NCBI GenBank assembly: GCA_022818135.1
Contig: JAFMSR010000003.1
Coordinates: forward strand, 12,600,549 to 12,664,548
From: Saxidomus purpurata
Taxonomy: Eukaryota > Mollusca > Bivalvia > Venerida > Veneridae
DNA length: 64,000 nt
Direction of reading: 5' to 3'
The position numbers were made by a program, and so were the translations under genes. The notes under the pieces were generated by a model. The model worked only from the letters and a program-made list of their open reading frames with translations. It was not told the origin of the DNA and searched no databases. This document shows, piece by piece, positions 44,355-57,600 of the stretch (the first letter of the stretch is position 1; every line of letters begins with the position of its first letter).

Positions 44355-47300
44355 TTACTGTGTTTTGTTGAACAAAAGCCCAGGGATCTGGCCTACACTG
44401 ATGTCTGTGCCGTTTGAGCTTCTGTTACTGTTGCTGAACTCGAACTGCACCCCGTCGACTACGTGCACCGCCTCACCGTCAACACCTTTGTGGGTGGGGC
44501 GGCCTTTCATTATCACCTTCACGGTAAATACCCTTCGGGCGGGGATACGAATTGAGTTTGATAGATAGACTTCATAAGTTTGTTTGATACTATTTGTAAA
44601 TATAGAGAATTCATTTTGATGAACATCTTTACGTGTAATTTCATCATATACGAGTATCGCCGACTTCGGATAGGAATCATTACCGCTTGCTACCCCAAAT
44701 ACTTCAATGCCGTAAAGTTGTATAGGCTGGGTAACTGTGAATGAAATTGAATCTGCTGGGCCGTTTTGTTTCCACTGTCCATCGACGGACTGGAACCGGT
44801 GAACGCGCGTCATATTGCGATTGCGTGATGCGAGCATCAGCGGTTCTACGTTATCTTTGATATCACGTGGAAACCGGTTTCGTTCGTTTCTGCTAAACCT
44901 GTTCGGAAGCTGTTGCTCCTCCCCGTGAAAGTATTGAAAAATAGAAAGAGTTTCATCGTGCGAGAGCAATTGTCCGAGCGACACCTTTTGTGTAAAGTAT
45001 GTGACATCCATTACAGGGAATCGTATAAGGTAGAGAAGTTTACCGAGAACCTCACGCCGCGCTTCGTCCGTCGGCTGTTTCTTTTGTCGTCTGCATTCGG
45101 CATTTGCCCACGTGATACAACCTTCAAATACTGCTTCTTCACTAGCTCGCAGGTCGTCAGCTTTAATAATTCGTGCAACACATTCGTAACAAAGTTCCGC
45201 AAATCCTGGTTTACGGAGGACCGTGTTACCATTAGTAAGGGTGTATCTTACACATTTTTCGTACAATCCGGTTTCGTTGTAGATATGCGCTTGCTCCATG
45301 ATTTTAGACACGGTTTCATCGTGCATTTCGGCGTCTAAGTACTGGAAGCAGAGATTCGTTAAACCTTTAAGTTGAAACTTCTTGGCGGCATACAACATAG
45401 TGGCCACGTTGTCCGAATGGATATCGAACTCGTCGGTGTACATGTACCTGTTGAGGAAAAACAATGGAATTACAAGCATGGTAAATGACGAGTTTATCAA
45501 ACCTGCTTGAAACATTATCAGCTGGTACTTGCAGATTTTAAGCAATGTTTTCACTATATAATTAACCATATCGTAATATGATTACTAGCATATTGGTATC
45601 GACGGGAAGTTTGCACCGACATATTTCAATTCAACGCGCTCTATTAAGATAGAGTCAAGTGAAAGTTTTAAAGCGATTTATTTTAAAACTACAAGGTGGA
45701 CTAGAAGTCATTTTTTCAGACCGGCGGAAGTGGGCTAAGCATTGTTAAATAAGGCTGAAAAGCGTGCGTATCCCGGGAACCATCGTACAAGGTACCGGCA
45801 TGCGCATGCGTCAACAAGAAGCAACGATTTGAAATTTTACAAGAGGTATAACTTATACAAAATTCTTGTACATTGTACAATCATGTATTCCCCCCCCCCG
45901 TCCGTCCGTCCGTCCGTCCGTCACACTTTTGTCCTAAACATAACTATAAAAAGTATTCAAGGGAATTTATTCAAACTTTACTTACAGACAGGGGACATTG
46001 AGAGAAACTGCAGTGTACACGGACCTTAAATCTTGCTTGTCCTATTTTTGAATAATATCCCTTTTTTGAATTTTCTTGTCCGGGCTATAACTCCTTAAGA
46101 ACGGAACCGAAATGATTCAAATTGCATACACTTACAGAGGACATAAAGACGCAGGGCAGTGTTGAAGAACCATAACCGTTCCTAACTCAATTTTTGATGA
46201 GCGTCAATTTGGTAGGTAGTAGGTAGTTGGTAGTTGGATATTCGAATAACCAACTACCTTCTAGTTGGTAGTTGGTTATTCGTAATTCCAAACTATAAAT
46301 AACTGGTAGTTGGTAATTCAATACACTATCACCAGAATGAAATGTTCAAACACACCATACCCCTTCCTTAACACAGAATAAAGCAGAAGACCTAGTTGGT
46401 TATTGGTGTGAATCTCCAACTACCAACCAGAAGGTAGTTGGTAATTCGAACTTTGCATGTATTTCTCTCAAAATAGAAAGTATTTTCCCGGAAGAAATGT
46501 AACTGATATATAACAAGATAGATGTGTTCTACAACATGGCAACATCCTCTTCTCCCTATGTGCACTAGGGGACTCAGTTGGTTATTCGCGTGAATCCCCA
46601 ACTACCAACCAGAAGGTAGTTGGTAATTCGAACTTTACATGTATTCCTCTAAGAAAGGAAAGTATTTTTCCGGAAGAAATGTAACGGATATATAACAAGA
46701 TACATGTGTTCTACAACATGATACACGCCCTTCTCCCTACGTCCACCAGGGGACTCGTTGGTTATTTGCGTGAATCCCCAACTACCAACCAGAAGGTAGT
46801 TGGCAATTCGAACTTTGCATGTTTTCCCGTCAAAATAGAGAGCATTTTTCCGGAATAAAGTAACTGATATATAACAAGATAGATGTGTTCTACAACATGG
46901 TAACACCCCTTCTCCCTACATCCACCAGGGGACTCAGTTGGTTATTCGCGTGAATCCCCAACTACCAACCAGACGGTAGTTGGTAATTCGAACTTTGCAT
47001 GTATTCCTCTCAAAAAAGAAAGAATTTTTCCGGAAGAAATGTAACTGATATATAACAAGATAGATGTGTTCTACAACATGGTAACACCCCTTCTCCGTAC
47101 ATCCACCAGGGGACTCAGTTGGTTATTCGCGTGAATCCCCAACTACCAACCAGAAGGTAGTGGTAATTCGAAATTTGCAGTATTCCTCTTAAAAAAGAAA
47201 GTATTTTCCCGAAAGAAAGTAACTCATATATACAAGATAGATGTGTTCTACAACATGGCAACATCCTCTTCTCCCTATGTGCACTAGGGGACTCAGTTGG

Positions 47301-50300
47301 TTATTCGCGTGAATCCCCAACTACCAACCAGAAGGTAGTTGGTAATTCGAACTTTGCATGTATTCCTCTAAAAAAGGAAAGTATTTTTCCGGAAGAAATG
47401 TAACAGATATATAACAAGATACGTGTGTTCTACAACATGGTAACACGCCCTTCTCCCTACGTCCACCAGGGGACTCAGTTGGTTATTCGCGTGAATCCCC
47501 AACTACCAACCAGAAGGTAGTTGGTAATTCGAACTTTGCATGTTTTCCCGTCGAAATAAAAAGTATTTTTTTCGGAATAAATCTAACTGATATATAACAA
47601 TATACATGTGTTCTACAACATGGCAACAACCCCTTCTGCCTACGTCCACCAGGGGACTCAGTTGGTTATTCGCGTGAATCCCCAACTACCAACCAGAAGG
47701 TAGTTGGTAATTCGAACTTTGCATGTTTCCCGTCAAAATAGAAAAGCATTTTCCCGGAATAAATGTAACGGATATATAACAAGTATAACAAGATAGATGT
47801 GTTCTACAACATGGTACACCCCCTTCTCCGTACATCCACCAGGGGACTCAGTTGGTTATTCGCGTGAATCCCCAACTACCAACCAGAAGGTAGTTGGTAA
47901 TTCGAAATTTGCATGTTTTCCCGTCGAAATAAAAAGTATTTTTTCGGAATAAATGTAACGGATATTTAACAATATACATGTGTTCTACAACATGGCAACA
48001 CCCCTTCTCCCTATGTGCACTTGGGGACTCTGTTGGTTATTCGGTGAATCCCCAACAACCAACCAGAAGGTAGTTGGTAATTCGAACTTTGCATGTTTTC
48101 CCGTTAAAATAGAAAAGTATTTTTCCGGAAGAAAGTAACTGATATATAACAAGATAGATGTGTTCTGCAACATGGTAACACCCCTTTCTGCCTACGTCCA
48201 CCAGGGGACTCAGTTGGTTATTCGGTGAATCCCCAACTACCAACCAGAAGGTAGTTGGTTATTCGGATTTTGAATGTTTTTTTACTGAAAACAGAAAAGT
48301 TTTTTTCAGTAATTACTATAGGGGATATATTACCAGATAAAGTTTTACTGTCATTTGCATCATCTTTAAAGAGCATGCACCACGAGCAATAATCATAATT
48401 CAAATACGCAGTACGTTATCAAGTATAAATTTCACCTATATAGCGCCGAGCTTTTTAGAATTTGAGCACAAAGTGCTGCGAATTTTAAAGAAGTCTGTCT
48501 GACTAAGATCTAGGATTGTCCAGTGCTAGCCGTGTACATTTAGCACTTCCCATGTACTAACCTTTTCCTTTTGGATGAATATAATGGTACCAACACGAAA
48601 AAGGAAGTGAAAAGGGCTTCAAGTTCACTACCATTATTTCATATCTTGTTAAAATCAAATGTTCTATATGTTTCAACTACGTTACTATCACTAACAACTG
48701 GATGTACATTTAATTCCAAGTAATATTTGTAATTATGTACTTTTACGTCAGAAAAAATGACGTGCGTTAATATTTGTTTGGAAATCAAACATTACATTTA
48801 CTTGATTACAATAAAAGGACAGCTGTTATTTAGACAAGAACCATCTATCACGGTGCTGACAGTATGTGTTGATTATGAGAAATTTAGTAGTAACACAGGC
48901 CATTTTTAAGTTGATGTAGCATGAATTTAACCGACGACATCGTGGAAAAAAACAAAAGTCAAAAATATTTTGTTCCGCTAGTTCCAATTCAATACAACAA
49001 TAACAACAACAACAACCATTTTACAATAAACCCAGTCTTGGCTTGCCAACCCTGTTTCTCTCATGTAGCTGTACTGCATATTATCAAACGCACTCGTAAA
49101 TACTTTACAGACGTAAAGCATGTCTGCTTTAATCCCTGTACGAAAAAAATACGAATATCAGTGTGTTGTAATTATTTGATACATATATAATCACTATTTC
49201 GAAAATGAATGATATATCTCAGCAGTAATCCGTTGTTATTAAATGATTAACAAGTATCTTATAACATGCAAAGTTCGAATAACCTACTACCTTCTGGTCG
49301 GTAGATCTAGTTGGGGATTCACGCGAATAACCAACTGAGTCCCCTGGTGGAAGTAGGAGAAAGGAGGTGTTACCATGAATACATTTATCTGGTTATAGAT
49401 CAGTTACAGTTATTATTGAAAAAAGCTATCTGTTTTCCTTGAAATACATTCAAAATCCGAATTACCAACTACCTTCTGGTAGGTAGTTGGGGATTCACGC
49501 GAATAACCAACTGAGTCATCTGGTGGATGTAGGGAGAAGGGAGTGTTCCCATGTTGTAGAACACATCTATCTTGTTATAAATTAGTAACATTTATTTCAG
49601 ATAAATACTGTCTGTTTTGACGGGAAAACAGCACAGTTCGAATTACCAACTGGGGGGGGGGGGTTACCATGTTGTAGAACACATCCATCTTGTTATATAT
49701 TCGTTAATATTTTTCCGGATAAATACTTTCTATATTGACGGGAATACATGCAAAGTTCGAATTACCAACTACCTTCTGGTTGGTAGTTGGGGATTCACGC
49801 GAATAACCAACTGAGTCCCCTAGTGCACATAGGGAGAAGGGGGTCTTGCCATGTTGTAGAACACATCTATCTTGTTATATGTCAGTAAAATTTATTCCGG
49901 AAAAATACTTTCTATTGTAACAGGAAAACATGCAAAGTTCGAATTACCAACTACCTTCTGGTTGGTAGTTGGGGATTCACGCGAATAACCAACTGAGTCC
50001 CCAAGTGCACACAGGAAAAAGGGGGTGTTACCATGTTGTAGAACACATCTATCTTGTTATATATCAGTAACATTTATTCCGGAAAAATACTTTCTTTTTT
50101 GAGAGGAATACATGCAAAGTTCGAATTACCAACTACCTTCTGGTTGGTAGTTGGGGATTCACGCGAATAACCAACAGAGTCCCCTGGTGGACGTAGGGAG
50201 AAGGGGTGTTACCATGTTGTAGAACACATCTATCTTGTTATATTTCCGTTACATTTCTTCCGGAAAAATACTTTCTTTTTTGAGAGGAAAACATGCAAAG

Positions 50301-53300
50301 TTCGAATTACCAACTACCTTCTGGTTGGTAGTTGGGGATTCACGCGAATAACCAACTGAGTCCCCTGGTGGATGTACGGAGAAGGGGGTGTTACCATGTT
50401 GTAGAACACATCTATCTTGTTATATATCAGTTACATTTCTTCCGGAAAAATACTTTCTATTTTGAGAGGAATACAGCAAAGTTCGAATTACCAACTACCT
50501 TCTGGTTGGTAGTTGGGGATTCACGCGAATAACCAACTGAGTCCCCTGGTGGACGTAGGGAGAAGGGGGTGTTACCATGTTGTAGAACACATGTATCTTG
50601 TTATATATCCGTAACATTTATTCCGGAAAAATACTTTTTATTTTGAGAGGAAAACATGCGAAGTTCGAATTACCAACTACCTTCTGGTTGGTAGTTGGGG
50701 ATTCACGCGAATAACCAACTGAGTCCCCTGGAGGACGTAGAGAGAAAGGGGTGATACCATGTTGTAGAACACATCTATCTTGTTATATATCCGTTACATT
50801 TATTCCGGAAAAATACTTTCTTTTTTGACGGGAATACATGCAAAGCTCGAATTACCAACTACCTTCTGGTTGGTAGTTGGGGATTCACGTGAATAACCAA
50901 CTAAGTCCCCTAGTGCACACAATGAAAAGGGGGTGTTGCCATGTTGTAGAACACATGTATATTGTTATATATCCGTTACATTTATTCCGGAAAAATACTT
51001 TCTTTTTTGAGAGGAATACATGCAAAGTTCGAATTACCAACTACCTTCTGGTTGGTAGTTGGGGATTCACGCGAATAACCAACTAAGTCCCCTAGTGCAC
51101 ACAATGAAAAGGGGGTGTTGCCATGTTGTAGAACACATGTATATTGTTATATATCCGTTACATTTATTCCGGAAAAATACTTTCTATTTTGACGGAAAAA
51201 CATGCCAAGTTCAAATTGCCAACTACCTTTTGGTTGGTAGTTGGGGATTCACGCGAATAACCAACTGAGTCCCCAGTGCACACAGGGAAAAGGGGGTGTT
51301 ACCATGTTGTAGAACACATCTATCTTGTTATATATCAGTTACATTTCTTCCGGAAAAATACTTTCTTTTTTGAGAGGAATACATGCAAAGTTCGAATTAC
51401 CAACTACCTTCTGGTTGGTAGTTGGGGATTCACGCGAATAACCAACTGAGTCCCCTGGTGGACGTAGGGAGAAGGGGGTGTTACCATGTTGTAGAACACA
51501 TCTATCTTGTTATATTTCCGTTACATTTCTTCCGGAAAAATACTTTCTTTTTTGAGAGGAAAACATAGAAAGTTCGAATTACCAACTACCTTCTGGTTGG
51601 TAGTTGGGGATTCACGCGAATAACCAACTAGGCCCCCTGCTTTATTCTGTGTTAAGGAAGGGGTAGTGTGTGTTTGAAAATTTCATTCTGGTGATAGTGT
51701 ATTGAGTTACCAACTACCAGCTGTTATATAGTTACTAATAACCAACTACCAACTAGAAGGTAGTTGGTTATTCGAATATCCAACTACCAACTACCTACTA
51801 CCTACCAAATTGACGCTCATCAATTTTTGAGTTATAGCCCCTTATTGATTTTTCACATAACACTTTTTGTATGAAACATAATTCCGAAAGTATGAATGGG
51901 AATTTTAAACTTTACACAGAGAAAGAGGACATTGAGAGAAAGTGCAGTGTACAAAGACCTCAACTCTAGCTTGTCCTATTTTTTAATTATCTCCCTTTAT
52001 TACTTTTTCTTGTCCGGGCCATAACTCCTTAAGAATGGAACTGAATTGATTCAAATTGCATACAGTCATAGAGGACATTATGATGCAGTGCAGCGTCCAA
52101 GAACCATTACTTAAACTACTCTGTGTTTGAGTTATTCCCCTTGATTGATTTTTTGCATAAAACGTTTGTGTAGAGCATAAATTTCAGACTTTTAGAGTAG
52201 AAGTGCGAAACGGGTCGCACCGATTATAGCCTCTTTAGAGGATGGTGGACCCAATAAGCACGATTACAAACAAACAAAACTAGAAGTGTGAACACAGAGA
52301 AAGTGCAGGTGAATAACCCTCATCATGTAATGCATAATTACTTATATGTTTTAACCTATACCATATCCATTCCTCTCACCTCAAATTTCTTGGTCATAGA
52401 AAGAGCACTCGGCGGGGGGATGGCCATGTCTAACATGGCTGTTGTTTTACATGCTAAGGGTCTTCACAGGTGCATCTTGGGAGAAATCCCAGGCTCGGCC
52501 GGAACTCCTACATCAGCGGCTTGCCGAGCTTTCAGACAAACTTGAATATAATGTATGCTCTGGATGAAGATAATGGCCGTGACTATTAACAATCTAAATT
52601 ACGAGGGTATTCATTTGCCCGCAGTACTTGAACGCCTTGCCGATCTCTCACTTTGTTTCAAGTTTTTGTGTCACCTTTTCGGAGAAAAGGCAATACATAG
52701 GGATCGCTTTGTTCGTCCGTCAAACAAACTTAACGTTGGCTATGACTTTGCCATTTCTTAAGATTTCTTTAAACTATACAAATTGTATTGCTTATGACAA
52801 AACGGTTATGATGCCGCCAGATGTTGTAGGTCAAGGTCATATTTGACAGAGTTATGCCCCTTTTTGTTCTTAGATTTTATCACGAAAACTTAACGTTGGC
52901 TATAACTGTGCCATTTCTTAAGATTTCTTCATCAAACTTTCAAATTGCATTGCTTATGACATAAGGGTCATGATGCCGCCAAATTGTGTTGGTCAAGGTC
53001 ATATTTGATAGAGTTATGCCCCTTTTTGTGCTTTGATATTGTCACAAAATTATTGGTTATTCTGAGAAAGCGTAAGAGGGCGACACAAGTGTTCTACTGA
53101 ACACCCATCTAGTTATTGATCGAATGAACTCCTATTTTCTCCCCATGTAATCATGTATGTATATCAAAACCTATTAGCTATTAAATATTCACATTCTTCC
53201 ATTATTTAATTTAACCATCGGTATGTGAAAGAATTATTGACTCTTTAAACATTTGTTGTATGCCGAATCAATTATTCCTACGGATGTAGGCGAAACCGCC

Positions 53301-54606
53301 AGAGTCTTCAGTTTTTGCCGCTTCAGTAATTAGTGATCAAATTATGATGTTTATTTTATTATGTGTATTTTTATTTTTCTACGAAAAAAGATTTATTTGA
53401 TACATACTGCTAGTATCTTTTTCATCTTGTGTTGTGTACACAAGAGGTTTTTGATTTTGCATTTACATTGTACTTATCAGCATTTAGCTATTGTTACAAC
53501 ATATTACAGACGTTGTTTCATGACCCTTATAATTCTACTCAGATTCACATTCAGTAAGTGTTTAACTGATGGCCTTCCATATAAGCAACTCCTCGTTTTT
53601 TTAATGAAATCCCGGAAACACACCTCCAGCACCATATCTATTCATCCACTACATCAAGAAAGGTCACCCATTTGTCATAACCAAGCTGCCTTCTGAAGGA
53701 CAAACAGTTTTTTCAAAAACTTTTTTTTTTTGTCGAAAGCCGTTTGCTCCCTCAAGGCACGTTTACCGACTGACACACCTAAAAAACCGACAGGCGTCTT
53801 ACGGTCATGTTTGACAAGCCTACAAAATTTGAGGATCCCAGGACTAGAAACTATTTTTAACTACAGACCACCACGACCTTGACCTTTGACCTACTAAGGC
53901 TCATCATCAAGGCTTCATACACATGCTGGACTCATTCGTTGTTCAGTTATAGAGTAGAAACTGTTTTATGATTAAAGGTTACCGTTACCTTGACCCTTGA
54001 CCTACTGTTCTCAAATATGAAGGGCTGTCCTTTGGTAATGTCCAATGAGCCTACCAAGTTTGATTAGCACAGGACCAACATTTCTTCAGTTATAGATCGG
54101 AAGCAGTTTGTGACGGACAGACAGACAGACATCCAGGGCAATACGATAAGTCTCCGTCCCATTCGTGGCGGGAGGGACATAATCAGGAAGCCATCCAGGA
54201 AGCTGTTAACACTCCGTCCTAACGTATCCCAGTTGGCGATTTTTATATAGCTTATACCGGTATTAAGGCTTAAAGTGGCTGCTAAGTGGAGACGTGATTG
54301 TTGGTTACAATACTAGTAAACAATAGTTTCAAAAATAGATACTGCAGCATATCTGCAACATACTCACTGCAACATATCTCTGAAACAGTCGGGCTTGATG
54401 TCTGGAACCCCAATTCTCACGTCCATATTGCCCAAATGTTTAATAAGTGACTTGAACAGAACTGGACTGCGAGCCATTAGCATATATTTGTGAGCTCGAA
54501 TCTCTTCTTTGGAATCACCGACTGAAAATGTGACGTCACAAGCCACCTCATATTTCAACATATAGTTGTTAGCCTGGGGTACCGTTTTGTTTCCTTGCCA
54601 ATCCTC
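44355..54606 (-). CDS. BTB-BACK-PHR protein (BTBD1/2/3/6 type), 5' end missing
   Basis: Two coding exons: 54606-54368 and 45447-44355 (stop TAA at 44357-44355). The first has acceptor TTTCAG/GAGGAT and donor GTGAGTA and ends two bases into a codon; the second has acceptor CAACAG and starts with the missing G. The join reads RDMLQ-YMYTDEFDIHSDN, so the junction is secure. Exon 1 shown carries most of a BTB fold (VACDVTFSVGD, RAHKYMLMARSPVLF); exon 2 completes it, then a BACK domain (GLYEKCVRYTL to GCITWANAECRRQ) and a C-terminal PHR domain (NMTRVHRFQS to DGVQFEFSN), ending GQIPGLLFNKTQ. Proteins of this type act as substrate adaptors for Cullin-3 ubiquitin ligases. The start codon must be in an upstream exon beyond 54606, not identified. 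The 8,920-bp intron holds the FB3 element. The start of the long frame at 45569 is intronic. Confidence 0.88.
45885..46187 (+). repeat. Host repeat split by FB3, left part
   Basis: A C-run and (GTCC)n microsatellite (45893-45922) lead into sequence (acattgagagaaactgcagt, tgtccgggctataactcctt) that recurs at 51930-52090 on the other side of FB3. FB3 therefore jumped into an older tandem-core repeat. Confidence 0.7.
46187..51830. mobile_element. FB3: 5.6-kb fold-back element with 11-bp target duplication
   Basis: The element is 46198-51819; flanks TCAATTTTTGA at 46187-46197 and 51820-51830 are identical direct repeats. Ends are tgagcgtcaatttggtagg and its inverse, with a repeat-rich TIR of about 190 bp. 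Each arm is a tandem array of units of about 180 bp in opposite orientation: about 11 on the left (to about 48260) and about 13 on the right (from about 49270). Every unit contains a small palindrome ccaactacc..ggtagttgg and the words attcgaactttgcatg and ggggactcagttgg. The middle (48260-49260) is unique and non-coding. No transposase. Long arrays of inverted ends with 9-11 bp duplications suggest a Mutator-like, Galileo/FB-like class (inference). Short frames (VVEHIYLVIYQLHF repeats) are artefacts. Confidence 0.9.
51831..52270 (+). repeat. Host repeat split by FB3, right part
   Basis: Continues the repeat interrupted at 46187: shared words tttgagttat, gaggacattgagagaaa, cttgtccgggc and ataactccttaagaa with 45960-46150. 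Ends near tggtggacccaataagcacg, a word also present at about 32720 upstream of the BAAT-like gene. Confidence 0.6.
52620..53112 (+). mobile_element. Short tandem-core repeat with Helitron-like 3' end
   Basis: Two 159-bp tandem units (ttaacgttggctat at 52731 and 52890) followed by a hairpin gtgttc-tact-gaacac (53089-53104), then ccatCTAG (53109-53112) and T. A hairpin a few bases before CTAG followed by T is the Helitron 3' signature. No Rep/helicase; a non-autonomous copy. Confidence 0.6.
53740..54190 (+). repeat. Interspersed repeat with DR1-like motif
   Basis: Non-coding repeat with a GACA microsatellite (about 54115-54130) and an end hairpin cgtcccattcgtggcggga. It contains TGACCTTTGACCT (53880-53892), the reverse complement of a perfect AGGTCA-A-AGGTCA, and a second similar block near 53990. 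Confidence 0.5.
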
Positions 54607-54619
54607 CTGAAAGATCAAG

Positions 54620-57600
54620 TTAATATTTATACATATTGTATATTTTTAATTGGGTTAAATGTCCGTTTCTGTCATGTTTCAGTTTTTATGACTTTAATAT
54701 CGCTCCTTGGAAGAACAAGTACTAGACCCCTATCCTCCGTAAGAATTTTCTAGCATAAAGAGACACAGTCAGTATCGGTCGAATCAGTGAGCGGTTACAC
54801 CGACTCTAGCATATCGACTACGTCATATATTATTTCATATTGTTCTATAATACATGTGTTCAGAACACATGCAAAATAAATGACAGTCTGGAATTTGATT
54901 TGCGCTGTCAAACGATCCAATGTCAGCGTCCTCAAATCGTCCACTAGTTTGTTAAATATGCATTGAAATAACTGGGTCACTGTAGGAAGTACATTATTAC
55001 ATATTAACCCTATAACTAGTTTATGCTAATTTCTATCAGCTCGTTGGTGCGGATAGGTGACCCATGATTGCTGGAGCTAATGAAATAATAAAACGATACC
55101 GAGAGAATAATGATAGAACTTCATTACATGTTTACTTTAAAACCAAATGTTGAAGGATGCTTTTCTTTTGTATTCGTTTATTCATCTCATGTCTTCACGA
55201 CAAAAACTTCTTGCTATTATGTTACATATATATAACGAGTACTTTCGATTTGATGTTTAGGACTTTTTAAATACATTAATAAAGGTAGACATATGGTAGA
55301 TATACATGCTATGAGTACATGTAATGGTAACATCTAAAAATAGCCATGTGCTTTAAATCGCAAGAGACACTCTGATGGCATATTAGAGCCAGCAGTATTC
55401 CATACTGATACCCATTTACAATCGAGTGTCTTTCCAAAACACACACCTCTGATGCCCTGACAGAGGATCGAATCCGGGTCCTCTAGGTTGCTAACCATTA
55501 CATTACAAGCCAATTTGGCAATAGCTTCTTTTATTACTATGAAACCATTTCTGTTCGCGGGAAACTAATTTTCGTCGTTTTCGTGCGCAGGTCAACTAGA
55601 AGAATCTAATAACCCGATGAAAACCCGCCTTTCATTACCATTTTCTGAAAAATATCAAAATCCACTAATTCAATGACCCACGAAATTGCATTTTATTATA
55701 CATACACGAACTTTTACGCCCACGCAATTAAATGCATGGACATTATTAAAAAGTTTGTAGTTGATGACCTAGATCTCCACAAACTTGCTTCACGTTATAT
55801 TCATATACAATATAGTTTCAAACAATGATTTATGTTAATGGCAAAATGATTGGCTACAGGATATTTTTTATTGTAAAGAACAAAACAAATAATCATAAAA
55901 TAAAACTAGTAAATAGCTGAGCAAAAAAATATTGACATTTTGTTTCAAGTCCTCGGTGATGGGCATTGTTACATTTCATTGTGCTTCGTAATATTTATAA
56001 CAGCCATGGGGTTGCATTACCATATGAAAGAAAACATTTCAAACTTATTTTATTGATTGTGCCTCATTTGCCACAGTTACTAGTAAACGAACCGTTGCTG
56101 ATAGAATTTTATTGGCTCAACTGGGCAGGAAGTGTTCAACCTGAGATGTATCTATCGTCTGTCCCTATTTACCATGTGGACATTCTAAAGGCCTCAATTT
56201 GTGTTAGACTGTTTTTTAATAGTCCGGACCGACCCTGGGATTTCTCCCCAATAGGACTTGCCAAGACTCCTGACTGGTGTAGGTTAAAAGAGACAGATGC
56301 AGATACAAGGGAATCCGGGTACCAGACCATAGCTCTTTTACGAATAGACCCTTTGGTTCTTTTACGTACCCGGAGTATAGCACCGATACTGGCAATACTA
56401 TCTCTGGGTTTCATACCAGTTCATCTCTAGATGGGTGGGAAATACTGAAAAGCTTTTCTTAAATTTCCAGTGCCCCGGCCGGGACTCGAAACGGGGACCT
56501 CCGGATTGGTACCACCTCAGTTTGTATAAAATCGTCGTGAAGATTTGTCAAAATGTTTGTCTTGATTGATTTTAGGCCAAGTTGGAAGTAGGTCCCATAT
56601 TTGTCCAAAACTAGGTCACTATGTCAAATATTAATTAATTACAGGTCAAGTTTGAAAGTTGGTCAGATTTTGGTCCAAAACTAGGTCACTAAGTCAAATA
56701 TTATGATAAATCATTGAAAGAAAATAATCAAACGGAACACAGACTTTTCATCACGTTCTGATATACCTTATGTGCGTAAAATTAGTCTTCTTCTATTTTG
56801 CACCTCTGTCGTTAATTAATATAGGTCAATGCGGAAAGCCTCGTACAAACCTGTCGCTTGCACGGTTGTAGCTTAAGATAGATGTACAATGTATGTTCTT
56901 GTTTGCCTCTACATATCGAACTCTTCTTAAATTAAACGTAAAATTAATATGCGATATGATACCTGTATTCCAACTAAAATGCGAGTCTACATCTGTTTTG
57001 AACATCCGTCAAAAGTGTATCCTTTTTATATCGAACAAATGCAACCAAAACAAGTGTTGTAGTAACTACTTTAATGAGGAGGCCTGGGGGCTATAGGTTT
57101 ACCCCGAAAAACAACTTTGACCTACGTGTTTTGCGCTGAACCTTACCTAAAGCGCGGGTCGAAAGTGCAGAGGACGAAATTCAAATATGACACAGAATGA
57201 TTCACAAATATATGGGAGGCAGGAAGTTTGTTTTATTATAAAACGTACGGTAAAAGAAAACTAATCACATAGTCAACATTATAAATTGTTTAAGCCAATA
57301 AAAAAATTCGATCTGCGCTTTGTACAACTTCAAGGATATGATCTGATGATGTGGATCGAAAATTATGGTACCAAGTTATTGTGTACCAAGGACAAGACCT
57401 TGAAACAGAAATAAACAAAGCAATACCAGCAATGAAATATAAATACAGTACTGTACAAGTGATAACAGAGAAAACCAAAAATGATTCTGGGTTACCTTGT
57501 AGTTGTAATCGGCGAAAGCGTTCACTGGGCCTTGAAAGTAGCGTCCTCGATAAAGGCGGGGATTTTGATCGCGTGAGTTCTTTCTCGGGAATGTACGTAA

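Noticed and set aside
45448..45569. N-terminal extension of the BTB protein (MVNYIVKTLLK...)
   Set aside because: It lies upstream of the acceptor CAACAG at 45448-45453, and the BTB fold continues in the exon at 54368-54606 with exact phase.
55966..56430. 154-codon plus frame
   Set aside because: It overlaps an open antisense frame and SINE-like sequence, and shows no motif I recognise.
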